A stretch of DNA of 40,096 bases from Lentisphaerota bacterium (GTDB lineage Bacteria > Verrucomicrobiota > Lentisphaeria > Victivallales > Victivallaceae). This document shows positions 1 through 8,986 of this stretch, in pieces; within the stretch, counting starts at the first letter, position 1, and every line of letters begins with the position of its first letter. Where the stretch lies: NCBI GenBank assembly GCA_015061745.1, contig SUWB01000031.1:1-40096 (forward strand). The letters are read 5' to 3'. The notes under the pieces were generated by a model. That model did no database searches, was not told the origin of the DNA, and saw nothing but the letters and a program-made list of their open reading frames with translations. Position numbers and translations under genes: made by a program.

Positions 1-614
1 ATTTAATACGGATTAACTGTTTTTTCAACTTCACCCAAGTGTTTTTTTGAAAAAATAATCAATTATTCATTCACAAAAATCAAAACCACATTGTTTATTG
101 AATGGGAATAAATATTAATAATAAAGTATTTACGCTTCAAAATTAATCTTGCTTCTTTTGAAATTAAGCTGTTTTAATTGTGAATGAGATTAATTTTTTA
201 TCAGCTTTAATTAATTGCAGTTAAAATATATAAATGCTCTGGAGCATAAGATTGCATAAAAACGCTGTTTCGTGTTGATTACTAATGATTTATTACAGAT
301 ACAATACAGGCTCCCGGCTTTTAATATTCCGAATATCTCTCCAGAGGGCACCGGACAGCAAGAACAGCACTTGCAGCCCCCCCCAATACATTGGAGAAAA
401 TTTTGGGAAACCGCTTTCACCACCTTGCCCCGGAAGGGGGCATCCTGAAAATTCAGTAAAGTCAATAAAAACTGCATAAAACTAACACTTTTTCTTTCAT
501 TTTTCGTTTGAAATTTCACGATAATATTGATATATTATCCTGACATTGGCGCATCTGAAGAACATACATTTTGAGTTTTTTAAGAATTGCTGGCCAAACA
601 TCGGGAGCATTTAG
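1..614. other. AT-rich intergenic region without a convincing gene
   Basis: AT-rich sequence surrounds a GC-richer block at about 300-460 that contains a run of eight C. Short open frames cross the block on both strands, but none has a ribosome binding site or a recognisable protein pattern. The only functional signal I can support is the promoter at 508-536. Confidence 0.5.
508..536 (+). promoter_or_regulatory. Sigma-70-type promoter for the 615-2181 genes
   Basis: TTGAAA (508-513), a 17-nt spacer and TATATT (531-536). It lies about 80 nt upstream of the small ORF at 615 and points toward it. The same -10 hexamer recurs in the other promoters called in this window. Confidence 0.6.
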
Positions 615-893
615 TTGGATGATATGGAAACTGAATTTTGTAATATGTGTATGATCTCCGATGCCCAAACCAGATATTGGGAAATAAAGGCTGCCGATGA
701 CAGGAGCTTTATAATGTCAAACTTGGAATATGAAACAGCGGCATCTGATGATTTTCGTGATAAATACGATTTAGCATTGGTAAATATTCACAGTGAAAAA
801 GTATATTTCTATACAGCTCCTTTTTCAAATGTTTCTACTTTTAAAGACCATATAAAGATTGCTCCTGAAAGTTGGCATATTAAGATAGACTAA
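615..893 (+). CDS. Small protein of unknown function (92 aa)
   Basis: The frame opens with TTG at 615, seven bases after GGGAG (603-607). An ATG at 624 would be too far from that site, so TTG is the better start. I do not recognise the protein. It is short, acidic and probably soluble, with no signal peptide or membrane segment. It has a Cys-x2-Cys pair near the N-terminus and an aromatic, beta-rich-looking second half (VYFYTAPFSNVSTF). It sits 22 nt upstream of the HhH-GPD glycosylase and is probably co-transcribed with it from the promoter at 508-536. No function is assigned. Confidence 0.55.
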   Translation: MDDMETEFCNMCMISDAQTRYWEIKAADDRSFIMSNLEYETAASDDFRDKYDLALVNIHSEKVYFYTAPFSNVSTFKDHIKIAPESWHIKID

Positions 894-915
894 TCAACAA
901 AAAGCAGGTTAAAAA

Positions 916-1542
916 ATGCCAATTAGTAAACTTTTTGATATTCTTTTGGATTATTATGGGCCGCAGAAGTGGTGGCCTTGTCAGACCACTTTGCGGTGGG
1001 AGATCGTTGTCGGGGCGATTCTTACCCAGAACACCGCCTGGACCAATGTGGAAAAGGCGATGGGGAATTTACTCGGCTCAAATGTAATGTCGCCGGAAAA
1101 GTTTTTGGCAGCTTCTGATGACCAATTACAGGAGCTGATCCGTCCGGCGGGATTCTTCAAGCAGAAATGTGCTTATTTGAAAGCCATAGCGGCGTTTATG
1201 CTTGAGCGTGAAGCTGCGTTTGAGCAGTCGGCGGATGTGTGGGCTTTGCGGCGCGAACTGCTTGCCGTCAAGGGTGTCGGGCGGGAAACGGCGGACAGCA
1301 TCTTGCTTTATGCCTTCAACAAGCCGATTTTTGTCATTGATGCCTACACCCGGCGGGTGGCGGAGCGGCATTTACGCCTTGACGGAACTTTGCATTACGA
1401 CATTCTGCAAAAGATTTTTATGGATGCTTTACCTGCCGATGTGATCATTTACAACGAATACCACGCCCTCATCGTTACCCTCTGCAAAGAGTCCTGTTGC
1501 AAGTCCGGCTGCGGAGAAATCTGCAAGAGGTTTTTACGATAG
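916..1542 (+). CDS. HhH-GPD DNA glycosylase (endonuclease III-like, MpgII type)
   Basis: This 208-aa protein is a base-excision repair glycosylase of the endonuclease III / HhH-GPD superfamily. The helix-hairpin-helix is VKGVGRETADSILLYAF (about residues 118-134). It is followed by VIDAYTRRV, which carries the catalytic Asp of the family. The Lys used by bifunctional EndoIII, found in the hairpin as GRKTA, is Glu here (GRETA). This points to a monofunctional alkyl-base glycosylase like MpgII, not an AP lyase. The C-terminal Cys cluster (LCKESCCKSGCGEIC) is probably an iron-sulfur loop, but its spacing is not the classical C-x6-C-x2-C-x5-C. GCAGG lies 9 nt before the ATG. The lesion specificity is inferred. 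Confidence 0.85.
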   Translation: MPISKLFDILLDYYGPQKWWPCQTTLRWEIVVGAILTQNTAWTNVEKAMGNLLGSNVMSPEKFLAASDDQLQELIRPAGFFKQKCAYLKAIAAFMLEREAAFEQSADVWALRRELLAVKGVGRETADSILLYAFNKPIFVIDAYTRRVAERHLRLDGTLHYDILQKIFMDALPADVIIYNEYHALIVTLCKESCCKSGCGEICKRFLR

Positions 1543-1662
1543 GAAAAGTGGAATACTCCGGCGGTTTTAATGGAGAATTTCAAAACTGCCCATCGTTATG
1601 AGGAACGGCAAGCTCGGCAAAAAAATCACTGCTCTCCTCTCAATTAAGGAAAACTTGAAAAA

Positions 1663-2181
1663 ATGAATGTCGTGTTGAGAAAAATTGAAGCCCGGGAATT
1701 GGAACTGTTCCGGCGGGAAATGAAAAACTCCTTTCAACAAAGTGCGTTTGAAAGATTCAACTCCCAGGACGCAGCTCCAATACCTCCCGAAAATGAAGTC
1801 GATGAAGCTTTTGCAGATGAACGTTATGATGTCTTTATCATTGATGCAGACGGAATCCCCGCCGGCGGAACGATCATTAAAAAAGAGGGGAAGGGGAAAT
1901 ATTCACTGGATTTGCTGTTCGTCTTTAAAGAATTTATCAATAAAAAAATAGGAACCGCTGTATGGCAGATTATTGAAAAACACTACCCCGATGCAGAAAT
2001 ATGGGAAACCTGCACGCCCTATTTCGATCGCCGCAATATCCATTTTTATGTGAATAAATGCGGTTTCAAGATAACGGAATTTTACTGCGAATATCACCGG
2101 GAAGAACACGACCTGACAGAAGAATTCAAAGATGTAAATTCTTCAGGATTTTTCCGCTTTGAAAAAGTGATGAAACAATAA
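1663..2181 (+). CDS. GNAT-family N-acetyltransferase
   Basis: A 172-aa single-domain protein with the GNAT layout. An N-terminal strand/helix (VVLRKIEARELELFRREM) is followed by a central strand pair ending in DLLFVFKEFINKKIGTAVWQII, the acetyl-CoA pyrophosphate-binding region in a degenerate form. The family's C-terminal strand and helix follow (NIHFYVNKCGFKITEFY). The acceptor substrate cannot be read from sequence. AAGGA (1646-1650) precedes the ATG by 12 nt. A 120-nt gap separates it from the glycosylase gene, so it may have its own promoter. It is convergent with the peptide-binding protein gene, and a minus-strand terminator lies between them. Confidence 0.8.
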   Translation: MNVVLRKIEARELELFRREMKNSFQQSAFERFNSQDAAPIPPENEVDEAFADERYDVFIIDADGIPAGGTIIKKEGKGKYSLDLLFVFKEFINKKIGTAVWQIIEKHYPDAEIWETCTPYFDRRNIHFYVNKCGFKITEFYCEYHREEHDLTEEFKDVNSSGFFRFEKVMKQ

Positions 2182-2200
2182 AAAAGCTGCCTTCCCCCCC

Positions 2201-2241
2201 AAAAAACATACCAACCGCTTTACACTCCTTGAGGAGCGGTT
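2201..2241 (-). terminator. Intrinsic terminator of the prs-to-SBP gene run
   Basis: AACCGCT (2213-2219) pairs perfectly with AGCGGTT (2235-2241), with an inner CTCC/GGAG pair. Read on the minus strand, the hairpin is followed a few bases later by six T. It begins at the stop codon of the SBP gene. Confidence 0.7.
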
Positions 2242-4081
2242 ACAGCCCCGGAATCCGGAGCTGTTCCCCCTGGGGCGTGTACATCACCTCGTTGGGAAGA
2301 CCTGACGGAAACAGCTGCACATTACGGTAACGTCCCGATAAGGCCGTCAGAGAGTTGGGGAAAAATAAAAAGGTGTAAGGCTGTTCATCGTGGAGCAGAC
2401 GCGCTATGCGATGGCCCAATGCAATACGCTTGGACATATCAAAGCAAGTCTGCATTTCTTCAAGCAGCTTGTCCAGTTCGCCATTGCTGTAACTGATGTG
2501 ATTGCTGCCTTCTCCTGCGATCTGTGAGGAGTGCCATACCTGATAAAGATCTGGATCAAAAGAACTTGACCAGCCCAGGCAGCACACATCGTAGCTGCGG
2601 CTGTTCAAATTCTGAATGTAGACAGACCATTCCACATTACGGATCTTCATATCTATTCCCGCTTGGGCAAAGGATTCTTTCAGCATCGGCATCAAACGCT
2701 GCTGTATAGCACTGCCTGATATCTGCATCATCGTGAAGGTGAACTTTTTACCTTCCCTGTCAAGTATGCCGTCACCGTCTGTGTCGCGCCAGCCCGCTTC
2801 TGCAAGCAATTTTTTTGCCCGTTCCGGAGAATAAGGCCAGGGCTGCAAATCAGACGGCTGGAAGGCACTGCCCGGCATAAAAGGAGTGACTGCCGTCTCG
2901 GCCAAACCGTGATAGATCTCTTTTTTGATCCGTTCACGGTCCACAAGAAGTGTCAACGCCTGACGCACCCTTTTGTCGCGGAAGATAGGATTCTTTTGAT
3001 TATAACCGATATAGTTGTACTGAGGCAGCAGATAACGGTACTTTTTATATTTGCCGTTTTGAAATTCAACCGTGTTGGTCCTCTTTATGTACTGATCCGG
3101 AAGCAGACCCAAACGGTCAAGATTTCCCCCCATAAAGGCTTGAAAACGGGTGTTGGGATGTTTGATGATTTCGTAAACAAGATATTCAATGGAAGGGGAA
3201 ACTCCGTAAGCTGCACCGAAATAATCCTTGTTCCTGCGGAAAATCAGACGACGGCCTTTTTCCCATTTGACAAATATATACGGACCGCAGCCGACGATCA
3301 TACGGTTTCTCCGGTGGTCATCGTTGAATTTTTTGCCGTCAAATTTTCCGTCGGGAGCATAGAAGTGACGCGGCAGGGGAGACATTCCAAGCGTTGAAGC
3401 AAGAGAACCGTAGTAAGCCTTGTTCCACTTGACGGTGAATTCATAGCGATTGTGGATCTCAATGGTGTCAAGATGCTGATAGTAGACCCGCAAGGGCGCA
3501 CAGTTCACATCTTTATTTTTGACCGTATCGACAAAGAATTTGAAGTCTTCGGATGTGACAGGGTACTTTTCGTATCTTTTCCCCGTTACAGGATCAGTGA
3601 AATCGTGCCAGAAAATATTTTTGCGCAATTTGATCCGGTAGCTTTTGCGGTCGGCAGAAATCTGCCAGCTTTCTGCCATCAGAGGTTCAAAGAGCTCCGG
3701 TTTGCTGTAATTTCTTTCAGCCAGAGAGGAGCTGCACAAGCCGTTGAAAGCAGCCGCCATCGCCTCGTTGGAAGTCAGAGGATTCAGATTGCCGGTCTCT
3801 GCTTCTGCTGCTTGGATCATACGGCCGCCCGGAACTGCCGCAGAGGCATAAAAGGCAGCGTTGGCTATCGGGGAAACCGCCTTCCCGGCTGCCCGGGAAG
3901 GCTGCTTGGGCTGTTCCTTTTGCGGACTGCGGGGAGCACTTGATTTCAACTCCCTCATCGCATCGGCAAGAGCGTAATTGGATTCACGCAAACGGTCAAG
4001 GGCCGTCGTAATAAAGTAACCGGCCCCTGCGACGGCAAGAAAAAGAAGCGTTAACAGAAATTTCAAACCATTGTTGTTCAT
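2240..4081 (-). CDS. Membrane-anchored peptide/nickel-type ABC substrate-binding protein (SBP_bac_5)
   Basis: A 613-aa solute-binding protein of the DppA/OppA family. An uncleaved N-terminal hydrophobic segment (about residues 7-26) is followed by a charged, Pro-rich linker (about 45-68), then the periplasmic domain. Typical family features are LMAESWQISADRKSYRIKLRKN and the repeated oligopeptide-binder pattern near DKRVRQALTLLVDRERI. There is also a later stretch with RAKKLLAEAGWRDTDGDGIL. The family binds short peptides or similar solutes. No permease or ATPase gene is adjacent, so it may work with a distant transporter or bind cell-wall peptides. It is the last gene of the minus-strand run, 19 nt after the LptF/LptG-like gene, and has a weak Shine-Dalgarno. 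Confidence 0.85.
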   Translation of the reverse strand: MNNNGLKFLLTLLFLAVAGAGYFITTALDRLRESNYALADAMRELKSSAPRSPQKEQPKQPSRAAGKAVSPIANAAFYASAAVPGGRMIQAAEAETGNLNPLTSNEAMAAAFNGLCSSSLAERNYSKPELFEPLMAESWQISADRKSYRIKLRKNIFWHDFTDPVTGKRYEKYPVTSEDFKFFVDTVKNKDVNCAPLRVYYQHLDTIEIHNRYEFTVKWNKAYYGSLASTLGMSPLPRHFYAPDGKFDGKKFNDDHRRNRMIVGCGPYIFVKWEKGRRLIFRRNKDYFGAAYGVSPSIEYLVYEIIKHPNTRFQAFMGGNLDRLGLLPDQYIKRTNTVEFQNGKYKKYRYLLPQYNYIGYNQKNPIFRDKRVRQALTLLVDRERIKKEIYHGLAETAVTPFMPGSAFQPSDLQPWPYSPERAKKLLAEAGWRDTDGDGILDREGKKFTFTMMQISGSAIQQRLMPMLKESFAQAGIDMKIRNVEWSVYIQNLNSRSYDVCCLGWSSSFDPDLYQVWHSSQIAGEGSNHISYSNGELDKLLEEMQTCFDMSKRIALGHRIARLLHDEQPYTFLFFPNSLTALSGRYRNVQLFPSGLPNEVMYTPQGEQLRIPGL

Positions 4082-4100
4082 AAGGGGAAAACCTGATACC

Positions 4101-5195
4101 TTATTTTCTGGAAATTTTTACCGTCATTATAGCTCCTGCAACCTGAAAAATAATGTTCGGAAGCCAGAGGAGATACTGAGGATAAATTTTCGGATAACTG
4201 GAAAATGATTCACACATAATGATGGAAAGAAAAAATACTCCCGCCAGAATCACACTGAGAAAGAGCCCGATGGAGGTTTCACGGCGGCTGGTCCGGATCG
4301 CAAGCGGCAGCCCCAAAAGCAGAAACGCAATGGGCGAAAGAGCAAAGGCGATCCGCTGATTGAGTTCCACTTCCAGTTCTGTGGTATCCCGGTTGAGCTC
4401 TTTGGTCATTCTGATTCTGCCCAGGAGCTCGGATACACGCATATATTTGGGGCGGACAGTTACTTTTTCGGAGTTGCCCGCTTTGCCGTAGTCATAGGTA
4501 AAAGCAAATTCTTTACTGAAAAAACGTTCCACGCTCCCCGAACTTCCCGGCTGCTTGTTGTCGATCATACAGTCGTACATCTTGATGGTCAACTGTCTCT
4601 TTTTTTCATCCACGCCCAGTTCGCCGTAGGCGGCGGCGATGTGCTGGGAGTAGTCATTGCCACCCTCAAGAACATAAAGGTCGATTCCCCGCAGACGCCC
4701 GGAGGGTTCTTTGTCATTGATGTAGATCATCGTATTCTGGAAGTCAATCTGACGGCCGGGTTCAAAGAGAGACTGTGGCTGTTCCATAACGGCACTTTTG
4801 AGCAGTGAACGGGCCTTTTTCTGCAAAGGAGGTCCCAATTCCACCTGCAAATAGAGACAGATTCCCGTCAGGAGCACTGTCACCAGCATAATGGGGGAAA
4901 CAATCTGCATAATGGATATGCCGCAGGCCCGCATAGCCGTGATCTCACTGTCGGCTGAAAGACGGCCGAAAACAAGCATCACCGCCACAAGAACCGCCCA
5001 CGGCACGGTGAATGTCAGCACAATGGGCAGAATGTAAAAAACAAACTGTATAAAAGCCCAGGCGGAAGCTCCTTCGGCGACCAGGTCAAGAACTTTGATC
5101 AGATTGGCTCCTGTCATCGCAAAGGTGAGGATTCCGATAGACATAAAAAATGCCAGCAGAAATCCCCGCAAAACATACCAGTTGAGTATACTCAT
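4101..5195 (-). CDS. LptF/LptG-family permease (YjgP/YjgQ), LPS export
   Basis: A 364-aa permease of the lipopolysaccharide transport system. In known systems two such subunits with LptB extract LPS from the inner membrane. Three N-terminal membrane segments (about residues 10-32, 50-80, 98-118) precede a periplasmic beta-jellyroll-like domain (about 125-270). Three further membrane helices close the protein (about 283-300, 308-330, 338-358). The motif RLSADSEITAMRACGIS is the family signature on the cytoplasmic coupling loop. AGAGGAT precedes the ATG. It cannot be assigned to LptF or LptG from sequence alone. Only one such gene is present here, so the partner must be elsewhere. It lies 25 nt after pdxB. 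Confidence 0.9.
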   Translation of the reverse strand: MSILNWYVLRGFLLAFFMSIGILTFAMTGANLIKVLDLVAEGASAWAFIQFVFYILPIVLTFTVPWAVLVAVMLVFGRLSADSEITAMRACGISIMQIVSPIMLVTVLLTGICLYLQVELGPPLQKKARSLLKSAVMEQPQSLFEPGRQIDFQNTMIYINDKEPSGRLRGIDLYVLEGGNDYSQHIAAAYGELGVDEKKRQLTIKMYDCMIDNKQPGSSGSVERFFSKEFAFTYDYGKAGNSEKVTVRPKYMRVSELLGRIRMTKELNRDTTELEVELNQRIAFALSPIAFLLLGLPLAIRTSRRETSIGLFLSVILAGVFFLSIIMCESFSSYPKIYPQYLLWLPNIIFQVAGAIMTVKISRK

Positions 5196-5220
5196 ATTTT
5201 AATCCTCTCTTTAGGGTGAT

Positions 5221-6306
5221 TTATCCAACTTGAAATCCCAGCTGTGCAAGGATCTTTCGCTCTTTTTCAGGCGCATTCACGACTTTGAATGCCTGAAATT
5301 CCCGCCGCCGCGGATAACTGCCGCGGAGTTCCTCGAAATTTTCAGGCGCATTCCTGAGCCGTGCGCTGTCTGAAAGAGGCGAATAGGTGTGGAGCACTGA
5401 GTCTTTCAGGGAGACAAAGGGTATTTCCTGAGCTTCCAGAGGCGCAGGAATCTCTGAGGGAGTCCACTGCTCAAGCTCTTTTATTCCCAGAGCCCGGGCA
5501 ACAGCACGCACTGAAGCGGTGGTCCCGTTGGCCTTGCCGTCTGTGGAGTACCCGGCAATGTGCATTGTACTGATGAAACTCTGCTGCATCAGTTCCAGGT
5601 CGATATCGGGTTCATTTTCCCAAACGTCGATAATACTTCTGCTCACCCGGCCTGATTGCAGAGCCTTTTTAAGGGCTTCAGTTTCCACAGCTTCTCCGCG
5701 GGAAGCGTTGAAAAAAACAGCTCCCTTGCGGAGTCGGGAAAAGAATGTTTCATCTGCCATATGGAATGTGGGATATTTGCCGGTATATTCCAACGGCACG
5801 TGGAGCGTGACCATATCTGAAGACTCCAATACTTCCTCAAGGGAAACAAAGCCCTTTTCTCCGGCGTCTGCCCGGGGAGGGTCGTTTCTCAGGACTTTCA
5901 TTCCCAGAGCTTCAGCATAACGGGCAACGATAGTTCCGACGTGGCCCACGCCTATAACGCCAAGGGTTTTGTTTTCAAGGTCAGTGTCAAGAGAAAGCAG
6001 CGCGGCAGTCATATATTGTCCAACACTGTTGGCATTGCAGCCGGGAGCATTGTTCCAGGTGATACCCAGAGCTTCCACTTCCGGAACGGCGATATGGTCG
6101 AAGCCGATCGTGGCAGTCGCAATATGTTTGATCCGGGAGCCTGCAAGAAGTTCTTTTGTACACTGGGTGCGGGTACGGGTAATGAGGGCATCGCACTCTT
6201 TTACAGCCTCACGGTCAATGTTTTTGCCGGGCAGATAAACCACTTCGGCGAAAGGTTCAAAGACGCCTTTGAGAAAAGGAATCTTATTGTCGGCAACGAT
6301 TTTCAT
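5221..6306 (-). CDS. pdxB: Erythronate-4-phosphate dehydrogenase
   Basis: A 361-aa D-2-hydroxyacid dehydrogenase that oxidises 4-phosphoerythronate to 2-oxo-3-hydroxy-4-phosphobutanoate, the second step of DXP-dependent pyridoxal phosphate synthesis. It starts MKIVADNKIPFL, typical of PdxB. It has the NAD-binding motif GVIGVGHVGTIV (about 115-126), the catalytic Arg in NASRGEAVE, the Glu in DVWENEPDID and the His in HIAGYSTDGKANG. The C-terminal dimerisation domain that separates PdxB from other dehydrogenases is present (about 285-361). AGGAG precedes the ATG at good spacing. Only 1 nt separates it from the upstream glycosyltransferase, so translation is probably coupled. Confidence 0.95.
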   Translation of the reverse strand: MKIVADNKIPFLKGVFEPFAEVVYLPGKNIDREAVKECDALITRTRTQCTKELLAGSRIKHIATATIGFDHIAVPEVEALGITWNNAPGCNANSVGQYMTAALLSLDTDLENKTLGVIGVGHVGTIVARYAEALGMKVLRNDPPRADAGEKGFVSLEEVLESSDMVTLHVPLEYTGKYPTFHMADETFFSRLRKGAVFFNASRGEAVETEALKKALQSGRVSRSIIDVWENEPDIDLELMQQSFISTMHIAGYSTDGKANGTTASVRAVARALGIKELEQWTPSEIPAPLEAQEIPFVSLKDSVLHTYSPLSDSARLRNAPENFEELRGSYPRRREFQAFKVVNAPEKERKILAQLGFQVG

Positions 6307-6307
6307 T

Positions 6308-8077
6308 TTACGGTCTCCTCAAAGGTTTCAGATTTTTTCCAGTCCCGGGAACAACGGCTGAGAAAGCGGAATAATGGGCTTCGCCGCTGCAGCAGAATGC
6401 CCAGCGGGAATTACCGGCACTCAGTACCGGATGGGTCAGCCGGATATTAAGGGCTGCACACTCCTCTTTGAACTTCTGTTGAAGCTCTTTATCTGCTTTG
6501 ACAAGCAGAAGCACGCGGGTACCGGGAAATTTTTTCAAAGTTTCCCGCAGATTTTCGACCCGGGTCACCGGCGAAAAAAGATGATTGTAAAAAAGAAATC
6601 CCGCCGGAATCCGGCTCCGGTAAAAGATGACTTTATGAGATGAATAGTCCGGCAATTCCCGCAAAGCCTGCTTTTGCAGACGGCGGAAAAATTTTTTGCC
6701 GCAGCCGAATTCAGAATTAATGATCGGTTGAAGTACCGACATACAGCAGCCCGTCAAAACAGCTCCTGCCAGTATGGAGGAACCAAGACGGTGGGGCAAA
6801 CCTGTTGCCACGGTCAGAATACTGTTTCTGCGGTGATCGAGAAACAGAGCAAACCAGGCAAGAGCTCCCATTGCCGCCGGCCACAGAAGCAGAGGCAGCG
6901 GAGGCGAAAAAGCAATCAGCTTGCGCCACAAAGGATAGGCAATAACAGAACAAAAAAACACTGATGAAAAGATCAGCATAGCGTAATAAATGATCGAAAC
7001 AGCGGGGAAAATCCATTTGTTGGCTCCCGGCCCTGTCAGGCCGCCGCATCCCAGAAGCAGCACCAGAGGGACCGCTGCCAGCAAACTTTGTTCTTTGAAT
7101 GTCAGAATACATATAATGACAGCCAAGATACTTCCGGCGGCACTTGCACGGATTCCCGCAGATAAATTGTTCCAGTTTTTTACCAGCCCGGCCGCACCGG
7201 CAAGCAGAAGCGGACTCCAGGGCAGCAGCATCTTGGGCAGATACCAGAGACAGGAATGTCCGTATTCCCGCCAGTCGGCAGGAGTGAAAAGCCACGCATT
7301 TTTATTCAACGCCAGATTCTTGAGTACTTCTGCTGCTTCTGCGGTACGGTTTTCTGAAAGCAAGACCGGTAAAAAGGTCAGGAATACGAAAAAAAGAGCC
7401 GCTGTACAAAACGCTCCCAGATTTTTCAGATACCAGTTCGGGGCTTTATCGCGTACAGCGAAACACCAGGAAAATACCACTGTTACCGGTACGAACAAGG
7501 CTGAAATGCTGCTGCAGAGCACTCCGGCAAAACAGAGAAGGTAAAATATCAGCATCGTGAAAAAGACACTTTTCCCTTCCATACGGAAAAACCACCCGAC
7601 AGCCAGTATGGACGCTGCCATACCCGGCATAGCAGTACTGCCGCTGCGTCCCCAGAGAAGGAATCCGACACTGCCCAGCAGCATCCAGCCTGCCATATAG
7701 GCGATTTTTTCGTTGAAAAGCACTTTGCCGGTCATACGCACGCCGTAAAGACACGCCAATGCCGCCAGAACACCGGGCATCCGGACAGCGGCTTCTGTGT
7801 AGCCGAAAAGCCAAATAAAAGGAGCCGTCAGCCAATATCCCAAAAAAGAAATATTATTGACGGTTTCCCAGTTGAACACCGGTTGGAACCAACTGCGTGT
7901 CAGGAGCATTTCCCGGCAGACTTCCGCCCGGAACAATTCTCCGTCACGCAGTCCGGCTGTATCGAGAAAAATAAAGAGAAGCACACAGGCGGTGATCCAG
8001 AAAAGCAACTCCTGCCGCAGCAGGATCCTGCCTGCGAAATCAGAAGAAGAAACTGTTTCTGTTTTTACCGTTTCCAT
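6308..8077 (-). CDS. ArnT-like membrane glycosyltransferase (GT83/PMT superfamily)
   Basis: A 589-aa polytopic protein with about 11-12 hydrophobic segments and a soluble C-terminal domain of roughly 150 residues. The first periplasmic loop carries RDGELFRAEVCREML, which resembles the acidic loop of ArnT/PMT-type enzymes that use polyprenyl-phosphate sugars. The following WFQPVFNWETVNNISFLGYWL matches the family's substrate-lipid region. It probably adds a sugar to lipid A or another envelope acceptor at the periplasmic face of the inner membrane. The donor and acceptor cannot be read. Its place between mazG and pdxB-lptF/G fits an envelope role beside LPS export. Confidence 0.75.
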   Translation of the reverse strand: METVKTETVSSSDFAGRILLRQELLFWITACVLLFIFLDTAGLRDGELFRAEVCREMLLTRSWFQPVFNWETVNNISFLGYWLTAPFIWLFGYTEAAVRMPGVLAALACLYGVRMTGKVLFNEKIAYMAGWMLLGSVGFLLWGRSGSTAMPGMAASILAVGWFFRMEGKSVFFTMLIFYLLCFAGVLCSSISALFVPVTVVFSWCFAVRDKAPNWYLKNLGAFCTAALFFVFLTFLPVLLSENRTAEAAEVLKNLALNKNAWLFTPADWREYGHSCLWYLPKMLLPWSPLLLAGAAGLVKNWNNLSAGIRASAAGSILAVIICILTFKEQSLLAAVPLVLLLGCGGLTGPGANKWIFPAVSIIYYAMLIFSSVFFCSVIAYPLWRKLIAFSPPLPLLLWPAAMGALAWFALFLDHRRNSILTVATGLPHRLGSSILAGAVLTGCCMSVLQPIINSEFGCGKKFFRRLQKQALRELPDYSSHKVIFYRSRIPAGFLFYNHLFSPVTRVENLRETLKKFPGTRVLLLVKADKELQQKFKEECAALNIRLTHPVLSAGNSRWAFCCSGEAHYSAFSAVVPGTGKNLKPLRRP

Positions 8078-8134
8078 ACCTTGCCTTCAGCAAAATCTGT
8101 CCGTTCAAAGAAAGTGTATGTGCAGCAGAACTGC

Positions 8135-8953
8135 TCACTTTTCGTCTGAAGAATTTTCTGTTGGCGATAAAGCATTTTTTGCTTTCAGCCACAGTGCTTC
8201 CATTTCTTCAAAGGAGCAATCTTCGAGTTTTCTTCCTGTTTGCTGAAGTTCTTTTTCAATAAAGCGGAAACGGGATTCAAATTTCAAAGATGCCTTTCTG
8301 AGCAATTCCTCAGAGTTGGCCCTTTTGCGGAATCTGATCAAATTGACCACTGCAAAGAGCAAATCTCCCAATTCTTCATCTACGAGAGCTTCGTTTCCGC
8401 TGGCCATAGCCATAGAAGTTTCAAGGAGTTCTTCGCGGATTTTTTCAAGTATATCTGTTTCCATAGTCCAATCAAAACCGTATGTTGCAGCTTTTTTCTG
8501 AAGTTTCTCAGCCCGGTTCAGGGGAGAAAGATAATGTTTTACATCATCGAGCACAGATTGAGCCTTTTTTTCTTTATGTTCTTTTGATTTCATTTCCTGC
8601 CAGAGAGCAGCGACTTCTTCCGGTGTCTCAGCCTTGCGGTCACCGAAAATATGGGCGTGACGGCGCACCATCTTATCAATGATTTCGCGCCAGACATCAT
8701 CTATGGTAAAAAGTCCCTGCTCCTCAGCCAGGACGATTTGAAACAAAACATTCATCAGCACATCGCCGCATTCTTCCCGGATACCTGCGCTGTCGTTGCG
8801 GTCAATGGCATCAAGAAGCTCAGCAGCTTCGCCGGCGAAACAGGCCCCGAAACTTTCTGCCGTCTGCGCCCTGTCCCAGGGACAGCCCTCAGGCGAACGC
8901 AGTTTGTGCAGAATTTCCATCAGAGCTCCGGCAGTGGGAGGGTATTCTTTCAT
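8135..8953 (-). CDS. mazG: Nucleoside triphosphate pyrophosphohydrolase MazG
   Basis: A 272-aa protein of full MazG length, with two tandem all-alpha NTP-PPase domains. The N-terminal domain has the hallmark LRSPEGCPWDRAQTAESF (about 16-33), the metal-binding Glu residues in GEAAELLDAID and the downstream EECGDVLMNVLFQ. The second domain has RAEKLQKKAATYGFDW and EELGDLLFAVVNLIRF. MazG hydrolyses NTPs/dNTPs to monophosphate and pyrophosphate, cleaning the nucleotide pool and, in E. coli, lowering ppGpp. It lies between bamA (33-nt gap) and the ArnT-like gene (57-nt gap). The weak upstream GGAG suggests translation within the polycistronic message. Confidence 0.95.
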   Translation of the reverse strand: MKEYPPTAGALMEILHKLRSPEGCPWDRAQTAESFGACFAGEAAELLDAIDRNDSAGIREECGDVLMNVLFQIVLAEEQGLFTIDDVWREIIDKMVRRHAHIFGDRKAETPEEVAALWQEMKSKEHKEKKAQSVLDDVKHYLSPLNRAEKLQKKAATYGFDWTMETDILEKIREELLETSMAMASGNEALVDEELGDLLFAVVNLIRFRKRANSEELLRKASLKFESRFRFIEKELQQTGRKLEDCSFEEMEALWLKAKNALSPTENSSDEK

Positions 8954-8986
8954 AAATTCTTCTTTCTCCGGGCGGTAAATATTGCA

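Noticed and set aside
211..519. 102-codon minus-strand frame in the left intergenic region
   Set aside because: Its cysteine-rich translation comes from a C-run and GC block. There is no Shine-Dalgarno and no recognisable family, and a plus-strand frame overlaps it equally well.
6990..7544. Long plus-strand frame opposite the ArnT-like gene
   Set aside because: It is antisense to a membrane protein with clear family features, a typical shadow frame.
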